NCBI RefSeq assembly: GCF_014695575.1
Contig: NZ_JACJOO010000090.1
Span: forward strand, 1 to 48,918
Reading direction: 5' to 3'
Source: Leptolyngbya sp. FACHB-8
GTDB taxonomy: Bacteria; Cyanobacteriota; Cyanobacteriia; Elainellales; Elainellaceae
DNA: 48,918 bases
The notes beneath the pieces were generated by a model, which was given only the letters and a program-made list of their open reading frames with translations, was not told where the DNA came from and did no database searches. Numbering within the stretch: position 1 is the first letter of the stretch; the number at the start of each line of letters is the position of its first letter. A program made the translations under genes and the position numbers. This document shows positions 34,243 through 43,861 of this stretch, piece by piece.

Positions 34243-34318
34243 GGATTATTTATGCTCCACCCGAGCAAGGCGTATAACAGTAGGCGCATCTCCCTATTGA
34301 GAAGACGTGAGTATACCG

Positions 34319-35572
34319 TTACCGGCGTTGAGCAGAAGCGACCAGGGGCCGCTGCGCAGGGCTGCTAAACAGTTGTTGGAGCATATTGTCTCGTCCGTTT
34401 AGGGTTTCGTAGAAGAAGAAGGAAACTCCCGCGTATTGGCGATCGCGTATAGCTTGTATTTGTTGTTGCAAGAGGTTTTGGTCTGTCAAACGATTGCGTA
34501 ATCCTGCAAGTACACCAACAGCTACGGGAATGTGGCTGCGGGCTTGCTGGACAGCAGGATGATTTAACTCCTGGGTGAAACCTGTCAGGTTGTCGCGATA
34601 AACCTGGAGGATTAATTCTTCGATATAACCGGCTCGTTCCCAGGAGCTCCAGTCTTGAAGGTAGTGGTTGTAGGAAAAGTCTTGGGAGTTTGGAGAGAGG
34701 GCAACGATCGCATTGGGTTTTACCCGTTTAATCGTGGTAAACGTCCGCTGCATCAAGCTCGTAATCTGGTTCGCCCGCCAGCGCATCCACTCGGGGTCTT
34801 GGGAGTTGGCAGGAGGGGTGCGCCCGTTGTGTTGCTGACGGTAAAGGTTGACGGTGTAGGGGTCATAGCCCAGTTCGGCAGGCAGGCCGAAGTGGTCATC
34901 CAGTTGCAGACCATCCACATCGTAGCGGGTGACAATTTCCCCGATCAAACCCAGAAGAAATTGCTGCACTTCTGGGTGAAAGGGATTGAGCCACACGCGG
35001 GGATAAATCCCTTCCATAATGACCTTAGAGCCATCGCGTCGTTGGGTGACCCAGTCGGGATGCCGAATGACTAGCTCAGAATCCGCTGGGGCCATTAATC
35101 CAAATTCAAACCACGGCACCACTGCCAGGCCCATATCATGACCGTTTTCTACAGCCTCCTCTAACACATCTCGTCGTCGCAGGCTGCGATCGGGGAGCTG
35201 GGCGCGACCAATCACCTGCTCAGCGAGAGGGCTGGGGTAAAGGGTGTAGCCCCAGTTCCAGACGGTGGGGTAGACCGTATTGAAGTGGAGTCGGGCGAGG
35301 CGCTGCATCCCATTGCGCAGGTTGCGACGGGAGAACATGACGCTGCTATCAATGTTGGTCAGCCAAACCCCTCGGAGTTCTGTGGGGGCCGAAGCAGGAA
35401 CGCGTTGGGCAACGGCTCGCATAGCTTCCCAGGGTTGGGCTACGACAAGCGCACAGATCAGAAGGCTCAGAAAAAACAGGGAAAGGCGTCGAAAAGATTG
35501 TCGCAGAGGTCGTAGAACCAAGCGAAAACCGGATTCCTGATGGAACCCACCCAGTTGAGAAGAAGTACGCAT
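34319..35572 (-). CDS. Glycoside hydrolase-like (GHL10/DUF187) protein
   Basis: A 417-aa predicted exported protein. A hydrophobic segment (SLFFLSLLICALVVAQPW, about 31-48) serves as signal anchor or signal peptide. The GHL10 TIM-barrel domain starts at ELRGVWLTNIDSSVMFSRRNL and continues through NTVYPTVWNWGYTLYPS, LAVVPWFEFGLMAP and YDVDGLQLDDHFGLP, the last carrying the Asp pair typical of the family's active-site end. Relatives are thought to act on peptidoglycan or polysaccharide, but the substrate is unproven. The start at ATG 35572 is moderate; a TTG at 35599 is possible. It stands alone. Confidence 0.85.
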   Translation of the reverse strand: MRTSSQLGGFHQESGFRLVLRPLRQSFRRLSLFFLSLLICALVVAQPWEAMRAVAQRVPASAPTELRGVWLTNIDSSVMFSRRNLRNGMQRLARLHFNTVYPTVWNWGYTLYPSPLAEQVIGRAQLPDRSLRRRDVLEEAVENGHDMGLAVVPWFEFGLMAPADSELVIRHPDWVTQRRDGSKVIMEGIYPRVWLNPFHPEVQQFLLGLIGEIVTRYDVDGLQLDDHFGLPAELGYDPYTVNLYRQQHNGRTPPANSQDPEWMRWRANQITSLMQRTFTTIKRVKPNAIVALSPNSQDFSYNHYLQDWSSWERAGYIEELILQVYRDNLTGFTQELNHPAVQQARSHIPVAVGVLAGLRNRLTDQNLLQQQIQAIRDRQYAGVSFFFYETLNGRDNMLQQLFSSPAQRPLVASAQRR

Positions 35573-35767
35573 GGCTAAGAAAGAAGGAAATGGCCTCAAT
35601 ATCTCCTCTTCGCTCTGGAAACCAAGCTCCCAGGAAAAATTGAGGACTCTTCTCTACCTGACGGTAGAGAACTCACTAAAGTTGCTGCACAGGAAGGAGG
35701 ACAATGTGGTACAAATGTACGTGTAACACGTAGAAGGCTGACCAGGAAATGACTCTGCTGAGTTTGA

Positions 35768-36160
35768 CTACTTCAACAGCCCCATCACCTGATCAACAAA
35801 CTGCTGGTGATCGACGACAGGTTTCGAAATGTAACCATCGGCACCGCTCTGCTTGAGGAAGGTCTCGCGATCGCCCTCCATAGCATGGGCTGTTACCAAG
35901 ACCACGGGCAAGTCTGATGTGGAGGGATCTTCTTTGAGCATCTGGGTAATCCGAATGCCGTCCACAGGTTTTCCTTGATAGACACTATGGGAGAGGGAAA
36001 CATCCATGAGGATGATGTCGACTTCGCGCGATCGCGCAATCTGCATCACTTCGTCAACGTTCTCGGTGTGCTTGACGTCTAGCCCACCCCGCTTAGTCAG
36101 AATTTTGGAGAAAACCCGCGCATTAATAGGGTCATCTTCCACAATCAGCACTGTTTTCAT
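35768..36160 (-). CDS. Stand-alone response regulator receiver protein
   Basis: A 130-aa CheY-like domain without an output domain. The acidic pair is at residues 9-10 (VEDD), phospho-acceptor Asp53 (IILMDVSLS), switch Thr90 (LVTAHAM) and Lys113 (ISKPV). A loop of about six residues after the Asp (SHSVYQGKP) is longer than in CheY and typical of the DivK/CpdR-like cyanobacterial group. No histidine kinase is adjacent, so its partner is unknown. Confidence 0.9.
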   Translation of the reverse strand: MKTVLIVEDDPINARVFSKILTKRGGLDVKHTENVDEVMQIARSREVDIILMDVSLSHSVYQGKPVDGIRITQMLKEDPSTSDLPVVLVTAHAMEGDRETFLKQSGADGYISKPVVDHQQFVDQVMGLLK

Positions 36161-36493
36161 ATTGTGAACCTACTGCATAGTGTTTAGAATGAGCCATTTT
36201 GACAAACAGAACACAGCCATTTTCAAAAAATATGATTCTTTCACTGGCTCAGTCTGTTAGGAGTAATAGCTTATCCCATCATTTTTAGGTTCCTCAGGAG
36301 GAACATTTCCTGCTCACCTTCACATAATTTTTAAAGAAGGAGGGCCAATTACCCTAAAATCCATCGTTGCGAGGTGTGGTTACCGCTATAGTCACTTAAG
36401 CACACCTGATGAACGGTTTACCTGACACGTTGACCGATCTTCGGCCCCCTGACCATTTCCCCTAATCTGCATTGGAAGGATTAAAGATACACC
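36161..36493. other. Intergenic region upstream of gyrA
   Basis: No gene is supportable. GGTTACCGCTATAG (36378) resembles GGTTATCGCTATAG near 34160, perhaps a relic element end. The gyrA promoter should be here. GGAAGGA (36473-36479) is the gyrA ribosome site. Confidence 0.3.
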
Positions 36494-39034
36494 ATGGCTG
36501 AGCAATTGAACCTCCCCACTGGAAATGTCGTTTCTACGGCCCTCCATACCGAGGTGCAACGATCCTACCTGGAATACGCCATGAGTGTAATCGTAGGGCG
36601 GGCACTGCCGGATGTGCGCGATGGCCTGAAACCCGTGCATCGGCGCATTCTCTACGCTATGCATGAGTTGGGATTAACGCCCGATCGCCCCTTCCGAAAA
36701 TGCGCCCGTGTGGTGGGAGACGTGCTGGGTAAATACCACCCCCACGGCGATCAGGCGGTTTATGATGCTCTAGTGCGGATGGTGCAAGATTTTTCTAGCC
36801 GTTATCCGCTCTTGGGTGGCCATGGGAACTTTGGCTCGGTAGATGACGATCCTCCAGCAGCGATGCGATATACGGAGACGCGCCTCTCTCCCGTCAGCAA
36901 CGAGGCCATGCTGACGGAGATTGGAGAAGCCACCGTCAACTTCATCCCCAACTTTGACAACTCTCAGCAGGAACCCGTTGTTCTTCCAGCCCAGCTCCCA
37001 TTCCTGGTGCTGAATGGCTCCTCAGGAATTGCGGTGGGTATGGCGACCAACATTCCGCCCCACAACCTGGGGGAAGTGGTGGATGGGTTGATTGCCATGA
37101 TCGATAATCCCAACCTGTCGGATGAAGCGCTATTTAATTTCATCCCCGGCCCGGATTTTCCCACGGGAGGCGAAATCGTCGGTACGGATGGCGTGCGAGA
37201 AGCCTATCGCACAGGGCGGGGCAGTATTCCTGTGCGAGGAGTGGCGCAGTTTGAGGAGATTCAGCCAGGACGAGGACGGCATCGACGTCCAGCGATCATC
37301 ATTACGGAACTGCCCTACCAGGTCAACAAAGCAGCCTGGATTGAGAAGGTAGCGGATCTAACCAACCAGGGCCGACTGGAGGGAATTCAGGACATTCGGG
37401 ATGAGAGCGATCGCGACGGGATGAGAGTCGTGATTGAACTAAAGCGGGAGGAGAATCCCCAGCGGCTCCTGAACAAGCTTTACAAGATGACGACGCTGCA
37501 AGTCAACTTTGGCGCAATTTTCCTGGCTCTGGTGGATGGCCAACCCCGGCAGATGCCTTTGAAAGAGGTACTTCAGCATTTCCTCTCCTTCCGGGAGGAA
37601 ACCCTGACCCGGCAGTATCGCCACGAATTGCAAAAGGCGGAAAACCAGATCCACGTTCTGGAAGGACTGCTGCGGGCCTTGGATAACCTGGATGCCATTA
37701 TCGATATTCTGCGGAATGCCCCCGATGGGACGACGGCGAAGACGCAGTTCCAGGCACAGTTTGGGTTTAGCGATCGCCAATCCGACGCCATCCTCTCCAT
37801 GCCCCTGCGCCGACTCACCGGGATGGAGCGGCAAAAGCTTCAGGACGACTTTGATCAAATTCGTACCCGCATTCAGGAGCTACAGCGACTTTTGACGGAG
37901 CGCAAAGAGTTGCTGAAAGCCCTCAAGAAGGAACTGCGGAGCCTCAGAAAACAGTTTAACGATGCTCGTCGTACGAAAGTGCTGAGCGCTTCAGAACGGG
38001 CAGAAGAAGTGGAAGGTTTGGCGGGGTTGGAATCCGAAGTGCTCGAAGATGAGGTGGTGTTAGAGTTCACCCAACGCGGCTATGTGCGCCGTTCCACCCC
38101 GAAAGCCTTCCAGCGTCAACAAGCTCGCCTGGAACCCCCGGCTCCCAAAAAACTGGTGGAGTATGACGACCTGGCAACCCAGGTGGAAGCAGCAACCACT
38201 GGGCAGCAGGTGTTGGTGTTAACGCGCAGTGGTAAGGCGTTTGCGATCGCCGTTCGCGACATTCCTCAAACCACGCGGCAATCGAAGGGAACCCCCCTGG
38301 TGACCCTGCTGCCCCAAGGCGGTAGCCCCGAGGAGATCGTGGCCCAGTTTGTGCTTGGGGATGCCGTCGATGAAGTGGAGTTGATTTTGTTGACGACCAA
38401 GGGCCGGATCAAGCGGTTGCCGTTGAGCGAATTTACGAACCTGACCGCCCGAGGGTTAACGGCTCTCAAGCTGAAAGAGGATGATGAGCTGCAACAGGCT
38501 ATTTTGGCCTTTCCGGGAGATAACTTGGTGCTGGCCACCACAGGTGGGCGGTTGCTCCGGTTTGAAGTAAACGACGAGCAATTGCCCATTCAGGCGCGTT
38601 CTGCTCAAGGTCTGGTGGCCTTGCGACTGGGTAAGAACGAAAGTTTGGTCGGTTGTGTTGCTCTGGCCCCTGAGGATAGCTTTGTGCTGGTGACTACCCA
38701 GGGTTTTGGGGTGCAGCGGCAGGCATCGTCTTTGCGGTTAGCCAATCGAGGTGATTTAGGTGTGCAGGGCTTGCAGTTCCCCAATAAGACCGATACCTTG
38801 CGATCGCTTGCTCCGGCCTGGAGTAATACCTCGTTGACAGTGCGAACGGAGGGCGATCGCATGGCTCTGATTCCCGTCGATGACATTCCTGTTGCCAGCC
38901 GGTCAGTCGCTGCTGAGGCTCTATTGAAGCTGCCCAAGGGGGAGAAGATTGCCCAGGTACTCCCTGATCCGTTACCTCCCGATGAGGAAGAGGGAGAATC
39001 TGATCTCGACCAACAGGAAAATTCGGAAGAATAG
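36494..39034 (+). CDS. gyrA: DNA gyrase subunit A
   Basis: GyrA is the breakage-reunion subunit of gyrase (with GyrB), introducing negative supercoils. The 846-aa product has [61 protein letters not shown], and the catalytic Tyr in RYTETRLS (about residue 121). A long coiled-coil (about 440-500) precedes a six-bladed C-terminal beta-pinwheel. Where E. coli GyrA has the QRRGGRG GyrA box in blade 1, this protein reads [19 protein letters not shown], so the canonical box is absent. An acidic tail ([19 protein letters not shown]) ends the protein. A ParC-like paralog is an alternative name, but the N-terminus is standard for the cyanobacterial gyrA gene. Confidence 0.93.
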   Translation: MAEQLNLPTGNVVSTALHTEVQRSYLEYAMSVIVGRALPDVRDGLKPVHRRILYAMHELGLTPDRPFRKCARVVGDVLGKYHPHGDQAVYDALVRMVQDFSSRYPLLGGHGNFGSVDDDPPAAMRYTETRLSPVSNEAMLTEIGEATVNFIPNFDNSQQEPVVLPAQLPFLVLNGSSGIAVGMATNIPPHNLGEVVDGLIAMIDNPNLSDEALFNFIPGPDFPTGGEIVGTDGVREAYRTGRGSIPVRGVAQFEEIQPGRGRHRRPAIIITELPYQVNKAAWIEKVADLTNQGRLEGIQDIRDESDRDGMRVVIELKREENPQRLLNKLYKMTTLQVNFGAIFLALVDGQPRQMPLKEVLQHFLSFREETLTRQYRHELQKAENQIHVLEGLLRALDNLDAIIDILRNAPDGTTAKTQFQAQFGFSDRQSDAILSMPLRRLTGMERQKLQDDFDQIRTRIQELQRLLTERKELLKALKKELRSLRKQFNDARRTKVLSASERAEEVEGLAGLESEVLEDEVVLEFTQRGYVRRSTPKAFQRQQARLEPPAPKKLVEYDDLATQVEAATTGQQVLVLTRSGKAFAIAVRDIPQTTRQSKGTPLVTLLPQGGSPEEIVAQFVLGDAVDEVELILLTTKGRIKRLPLSEFTNLTARGLTALKLKEDDELQQAILAFPGDNLVLATTGGRLLRFEVNDEQLPIQARSAQGLVALRLGKNESLVGCVALAPEDSFVLVTTQGFGVQRQASSLRLANRGDLGVQGLQFPNKTDTLRSLAPAWSNTSLTVRTEGDRMALIPVDDIPVASRSVAAEALLKLPKGEKIAQVLPDPLPPDEEEGESDLDQQENSEE

Positions 39035-39128
39035 GGGAGAATAAGCAGATTGGTTTCTACGATTGCCCCAACTAAATCGGGGCGTCGTCGTTTCCTCCCT
39101 TTCCTCAGCGAATTCTGAACTAATTACT

Positions 39129-40364
39129 GTGGCGCAGGTTGTTCTCGAAAATATCTACAAAAGCTTTCCCCCCCGGAAAGGTCGCTCGTCGTCCTCTACG
39201 GAGGAGGGTGCCGATAGTCAGGCGGTAAGCGTGCTGCGCCGGATTAACCTGACGGTGTATGACGGGGAATTTATGGTGCTGGTGGGGCCATCGGGCTGCG
39301 GTAAGAGTACGCTACTGCGCCTGATTGCTGGGCTGGAGACGGTGACGGGGGGCAATATTTGGGTGGGCGATCGCCGTGTCAATGACCTCCCTCCCAAGCA
39401 GCGGGATATTGCGATGGTGTTCCAGAGCTATGCTCTGTATCCCCACATGTCGGTGTACGAGAATCTGGCCTTTGGGCTGCGGCGATCGCAGGCTCCCGGT
39501 AATGTTGGCAATGACTCAGCCTGGGAACGGGCGTTGGTAGCGGCAACTCGGCCTCTTCCCAAGGGGCTGCGCTATTGGTCAGAACCGGAGCGGCAGGTGG
39601 AGCAGCGGGTGCGAACGGTGGCACAGATGCTTCAGATCGATACCCTGTTGGATCGGTTGCCGAAGCAGCTTTCGGGTGGGCAAAAGCAACGGGTGGCCCT
39701 GGGGCGAGCGATGGCACGAAATCCGCAAGTTTTTTTGATGGATGAGCCGCTATCGAATTTGGATGCAAAGTTACGGACGGAAACCCGAGCACAGATCGTG
39801 AATTTGCAGCGGAAGTTGGGGACAACGACCATCTATGTGACGCACGATCAGACGGAAGCGATGACGATGGGCGATCGCATTGCTGTCCTGAATGCGGGGC
39901 AAATTCAGCAGATCGCAACGCCGCTAGAACTTTACAATCATCCAGCTAATGAATTTGTAGCGGCATTTATTGGTTCGCCACCGATGAATTTTTTGGAGGT
40001 GCAGGTGCAGGCTCCGTTGCTGATCGCCGATGGTCAGTTTCGTCTGACGTTGCCGGAGTTTTGGGAGCCAGCGTTGAGGCCGTATCAGGGGCGATCGCTT
40101 CGCCTTGGAATTCGGCCGGAGCACTTTAGCATTAGTGCTCCAGCTCCTAAGAATCTGCCTGTGCGCGTGGAGCGGGTCGAGGCATTGGGTTCGGAAACCT
40201 ATTTGACGGTGCGACGAACGGATGTGGCAGATGAGCCGCTGCTTCAGATTCGTGTTGAGCCCGATCGGCGGGTTTCGTTGCGAGAGGATTTGTGGTTGGC
40301 GTTGGCTCCGGATAAGTTGCATTTGTTTGATCGGGAAACGGGGTTGGCGATCGCACCATCCTGA
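39129..40364 (+). CDS. Sugar-type (MalK/UgpC family) ABC transporter ATP-binding protein
   Basis: A 411-aa ATPase (GTG 39129, MAQVVLENIYKSFPPRKG; a TTG at 39063 would add 22 residues). Walker A is GPSGCGKS, the Q-loop VFQSYALYPHMSVYENL, the signature LSGGQKQRVALGRA, Walker B VFLMDEPLSNLDAKL and the H-loop YVTHDQTEAM. A TOBE/OB regulatory region at the C-terminus places it in the MalK/UgpC/SugC group. Two insertions are visible: Ser/Glu-rich residues after the first strand, and about 35 residues in the helical domain (SQAPGNVGNDSAWERAL...). No permease is adjacent; in this family one ATPase often serves several importers. It starts 94 bp after gyrA. Confidence 0.9.
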   Translation: MAQVVLENIYKSFPPRKGRSSSSTEEGADSQAVSVLRRINLTVYDGEFMVLVGPSGCGKSTLLRLIAGLETVTGGNIWVGDRRVNDLPPKQRDIAMVFQSYALYPHMSVYENLAFGLRRSQAPGNVGNDSAWERALVAATRPLPKGLRYWSEPERQVEQRVRTVAQMLQIDTLLDRLPKQLSGGQKQRVALGRAMARNPQVFLMDEPLSNLDAKLRTETRAQIVNLQRKLGTTTIYVTHDQTEAMTMGDRIAVLNAGQIQQIATPLELYNHPANEFVAAFIGSPPMNFLEVQVQAPLLIADGQFRLTLPEFWEPALRPYQGRSLRLGIRPEHFSISAPAPKNLPVRVERVEALGSETYLTVRRTDVADEPLLQIRVEPDRRVSLREDLWLALAPDKLHLFDRETGLAIAPS

Positions 40365-40369
40365 ATATT

Positions 40370-40466
40370 CAGGACTTATTATTGTGCATTCTTGTTGTGT
40401 GTGGTGTGCGAAGCACACCACACACAACAAGAATGCACTAAACGTAGTGGATCTGCGTAAGTCCTA
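40370..40466. repeat. Family F palindromic element, copy 3 (intact)
   Basis: Outer AGGACTTA (40371-40378) and TAAGTCCT (40458-40465) frame a perfect 26-bp stem (40384-40409 with 40413-40438) with GAA loop and apex GCGAAGC (40408-40414). Its right side aligns with the interrupted copy at 6841-7222. Confidence 0.75.
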
Positions 40467-40498
40467 TAAGTAAGCTACGGGAGTAGCTTACTTATAGG
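40463..40498. repeat. 16-bp hairpin abutting family F copy 3
   Basis: CCTATAAGTAAGCTAC (40463-40478) pairs perfectly with 40483-40498 around GGGA. It overlaps the TAAGTCCTA end of the previous element. 40499-40704 shows no gene. Confidence 0.65.
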
Positions 40499-40704
40499 AA
40501 AAGGTTGTAGAAATGTTTGGGAATGTTTTTCTGGTATCTGAGGAATACTGCTTTTGTGTATGGGAAGTGCAAGTAGAATCAATACTTTAGACATTTTATT
40601 TCTAACCTGAAGACAGTTAAATTGGTAGGGGCTTTTATTAAGAATTGGGGTATGAGTCGTACCTGTTAGCTCTACTGGACAGGTAAGGGTTGGAGGGATA
40701 CGTT

Positions 40705-41259
40705 ATGAAGACTAGAAAATCTGGGCTCAATCGAGCTTTTGGGTCAGCTGTTGCACTGTTGGGATTGGGTGCGTCTTTGGCGGGAGGGGTGGCACTTCCG
40801 GCCACGGCGCAGAGCAATTTGCTTGATTTGGGGCAGGCTGTTGGAGGGCAACGGGTGCGGCTCGATGTGGACTCAATACGACGGGCGAGTGGTCGTAGTG
40901 TCGATTTCACCTATTATCTTGGAGACGATTCTCGCTACAGTCAGGCTAACTGCGAGAATGGCAGTTGGACGACGTTTGAGGATGGCGTGGTGCATGCTCC
41001 TCAGTCAGGTGCGACGTCGGATATGATACGCATCGTTTGCGAAGGAGATACACGGACAACAGTTGCACAGCCGACATTGCGTTGGTTTGTATTTGCACCC
41101 CCCAGTAATGTGCGAGTGAGTCCTAATGGAACGGTTCAGTGTGTCATTCGTGAACAGCGCAATATTAATGTTTTAGGTTCAGAAGGGGATTGGTATATCA
41201 CGGACGTGTGTGGAGCACGGGGCTATATTCACAACAGCCAGGTAGAGCCGATTGATTAG
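40705..41259 (+). CDS. Exported SH3b-domain-like protein
   Basis: A 184-aa product from ATG 40705, with GGAGG at 40692. The signal peptide is MKTRKSGLNRAFGSAVALLG through the ATAQ region (cleavage near residue 36). The middle domain (GGQRVRLDVDSIRRASGRSVDFTYYLGDD) resembles stress-type beta domains in cyanobacterial exported proteins. The C-terminal ~55 residues (PSNVRVSPNGTVQCVIREQRNINVLGSEGDWYITDVCG then RGYIHNSQVEPI) match a bacterial SH3 domain, usually a cell-wall or peptide-binding module. Four cysteines could form two disulfides. Function is unknown. Confidence 0.75.
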   Translation: MKTRKSGLNRAFGSAVALLGLGASLAGGVALPATAQSNLLDLGQAVGGQRVRLDVDSIRRASGRSVDFTYYLGDDSRYSQANCENGSWTTFEDGVVHAPQSGATSDMIRIVCEGDTRTTVAQPTLRWFVFAPPSNVRVSPNGTVQCVIREQRNINVLGSEGDWYITDVCGARGYIHNSQVEPID

Positions 41260-41266
41260 ACAAGTC

Positions 41267-41319
41267 TGCACAGCAAGAAATAACACGGCATTTTGTGCCG
41301 TGTTATTTCTTGCTGTGCA
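41267..41319. terminator. Bidirectional 24-bp hairpin terminator
   Basis: A perfect 24-bp stem (41267-41290 with 41296-41319) with a 5-nt loop lies between the convergent SH3b gene and the ABC ATPase gene. It lacks clean T tracts, so it may also be a palindromic element. Confidence 0.6.
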
Positions 41320-41329
41320 AATGCAATTT

Positions 41330-43171
41330 CTATTCGTGCTCAGATTTGGCTAACACCAAATCCCGTTGTTCTTGGCGTGCTTTGATATGTTCCAACCCTG
41401 TGTTGGGAATAGAGCGAATTAGTTGACGCGTATAGTCGCGTTGAGGATTGGTGTAGACCGTGTCAGCGGGGCCAATTTCTTCGATACGGCCAGCGTTCAT
41501 CACCATGATGCGATCGCTCACAAATTTCACCACGCTCAAATCATGGGAAATGAAGATGTACGTCAACCCAAAATCCTTCTGCAAATCCTTCAGCAGGTTC
41601 AATACCTGAGCCTGTACGGATACGTCGAGGGCGGATACCGATTCATCACAAATGATGAATTGAGGGTCACAGGCCAAAACTCGGGCGATGCAGATCCGTT
41701 GCCGTTGACCACCTGAGAACTCGTGGGGCATCCGGTTCATGGCTCCGGGATCGAGGCCCACCCGTTGTAGAAGGTCGATGGCGCGATCGCGCCGTTCTAC
41801 TTCGGAGGGGTATAGGTTATGAATGATCATTGGCTCCATCAACGCGGCTCCAATCGTTTGCCGCGCATTCAAGGAACCGTAGGGATTCTGGAAGACAATT
41901 TGCATCCGGCGGCGCAACTGCCGCATAGAGTGTTCATCCAGCGCCATGATGTCTTGCTGATCGAACAGAATTTCGCCTGAGCTGGGCTCGATCAGCCGTA
42001 ACAAACAACGGCTCAACGTAGACTTTCCGCAACCCGATTCTCCCACTAACCCCAAGGTTTCGCCGGGGTATACCTCAAAGCTGACATGGTCGACTGCGTT
42101 CAGCAGGGTCTTTTGGGCAAAAAAGCCTCGGCTCACCGGGAATGCCTTGGTCAAATCGCGAACGACCAACAAAGGCTCCTGCTGGTGCAGGGTTTCGTAA
42201 TGCTCCTGGGTTTCCTCGGCACTAATTTGTGAGAAAAGAGCCAGCTCTTGTTCAGGGGTATGTTCCTTTGCCTGAATTTCTAACTCGCCATTGGCATTGG
42301 TGGTCACGGTCATGAAATCGGCCACCGTTGGCAGGCGCTTAAGCCGTTGATCAGGGCGAGGGCGGCAGTTGAGCAAACCCTGGGTATAGGGATGCTGGGG
42401 GTTGGAAAACAGCTCGTAGGTCGGAGCCGTTTCCACGGCATCACCGCGATACATGACCACAACGCGATCGGCAATCTCGGCTACCACGCCCATATCATGG
42501 GTGATGAAGATAACAGACATCCCCCGCTTGAGCTGAATCTCCCGTAGCAATTGCAGGATCGTAGCCTGGATGGTGACATCCAGGGCGGTGGTCGGTTCAT
42601 CTGCAATCAAAATGGCTGGGTTGCCCGCCAACGCCATGGCAATCATCACCCGCTGTTGCTGTCCCCCTGAAAGCTGGTGGGGATAGCGGTTAATGATGCG
42701 CTCTGGGTTGGGGAGTTTGACCTCACGGAAAAGGGCGATCGCCCGCTCTCTTGCTTCTTCCCTGCTCACCACTTGATGCAGTCGAATTGCCTCTGTTACC
42801 TGATCTCCACAGGTATATACCGGGTTCAGAGATGACAGTGGCTCCTGAAAAATCATCGAGATCAGCCCACCTCGATACAACCGACGCTGCTCGGAACTAA
42901 GGGCGAGTAGATTGACGGGGTTGGCGTCGGGCAAACGGGGATTGCGGAAGAGGATTTCCCCAGTCTGAATGGTTTTGGGTGGCAGCAGGCCAATAATGCC
43001 AAGGGATGTAACGGATTTCCCAGAACCAGATTCACCCACAATACCGAGTGTTTCACCGGGGTTGAGCGTAAACGAAATTTGGTTAACCGCTCGAACCGTT
43101 TCCGCTTTACTACGGAACTCAACAGAAAACTGACGAACATCCAGAATGGGAAGTGAGGAGGTTGGATTCAC
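41330..43171 (-). CDS. Fused dipeptide/nickel-type ABC ATPase (DppD-DppF)
   Basis: A 613-aa protein with two complete ATPase domains: residues about 8-260 and 325-590. Each has Walker A ([16 protein letters not shown]), Q-loop ([30 protein letters not shown]), signature ([30 protein letters not shown]), Walker B ([28 protein letters not shown]) and H-loop. Each ends in the oligopeptide-type extension ([22 protein letters not shown]). This GsiA-like fusion powers the importer encoded divergently at 43862-47707. The linker (about 262-320) is acidic. The gene is on the opposite strand from the binding protein, so the system has two transcripts. Confidence 0.93.
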   Translation of the reverse strand: MNPTSSLPILDVRQFSVEFRSKAETVRAVNQISFTLNPGETLGIVGESGSGKSVTSLGIIGLLPPKTIQTGEILFRNPRLPDANPVNLLALSSEQRRLYRGGLISMIFQEPLSSLNPVYTCGDQVTEAIRLHQVVSREEARERAIALFREVKLPNPERIINRYPHQLSGGQQQRVMIAMALAGNPAILIADEPTTALDVTIQATILQLLREIQLKRGMSVIFITHDMGVVAEIADRVVVMYRGDAVETAPTYELFSNPQHPYTQGLLNCRPRPDQRLKRLPTVADFMTVTTNANGELEIQAKEHTPEQELALFSQISAEETQEHYETLHQQEPLLVVRDLTKAFPVSRGFFAQKTLLNAVDHVSFEVYPGETLGLVGESGCGKSTLSRCLLRLIEPSSGEILFDQQDIMALDEHSMRQLRRRMQIVFQNPYGSLNARQTIGAALMEPMIIHNLYPSEVERRDRAIDLLQRVGLDPGAMNRMPHEFSGGQRQRICIARVLACDPQFIICDESVSALDVSVQAQVLNLLKDLQKDFGLTYIFISHDLSVVKFVSDRIMVMNAGRIEEIGPADTVYTNPQRDYTRQLIRSIPNTGLEHIKARQEQRDLVLAKSEHE

Positions 43172-43861
43172 AGATTTAGCAACAGAAATATGAGTGGATG
43201 TGAAAACAATTCGATCGAATAAGCTACTTCTAATTTTTCCCGATACTTGCCTTTAAGGGAATCTTTGAAAAGACGAAAACTAGCTTGTAAAGCATCCCCC
43301 AAAAGGATGAGATTTAGAATCTATTGTTGATAAAACCTTCTATTTTTATCGAGTGTTTCAATCTTCACATTCTAGTGAAAAAGTATCAACAAGATCTAGA
43401 ATTCGCTAATACATTCGTGCCAGCGAATGCTTGCTAAAAAAGACTCTTAAGTGCTCCATCTGTTAGCCCAGGTCTTTTGATGGTAAAGCTTTAGTGCTTC
43501 TCTAGTTATGTTAAGAAGACATCATCATTATCTCAAGTAACCCAAATTTTATGTCAACATCATTATTGATGAAGAGAGCTTAAGGGATAGACTATCTCAA
43601 TTCTGAACGGTAACAGCGATCGCCCCTCTAAACTGTGCCCAGTAAGCAAACTTAACAACGATGTCATAGAATTCTCAACACATTCCTAAAACTTTCTTTA
43701 GATCTACAGTTGCCCTCGTTTCTAATGCGTAAACTGCCTTTAATGTGCGGAGATCTGCTTCTCTAGCAAGTCATCCTTTTTGCCCATTCCAACATGATGG
43801 AACTGGGCCTGTTTGACACTCAATGCACGTCCAGATGAGTCCATAAAACAAGGAGATTAAA
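43172..43861. other. Divergent intergenic region of the peptide importer
   Basis: A 690-bp gap between the ATPase gene (minus) and the binding-protein gene (plus). No ORF or RNA gene is supportable, and no long hairpin is seen, unlike most gaps of this size. A shared regulatory region is likely. AAGGAGA (43850-43856) is the ribosome site for 43862. Confidence 0.4.
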
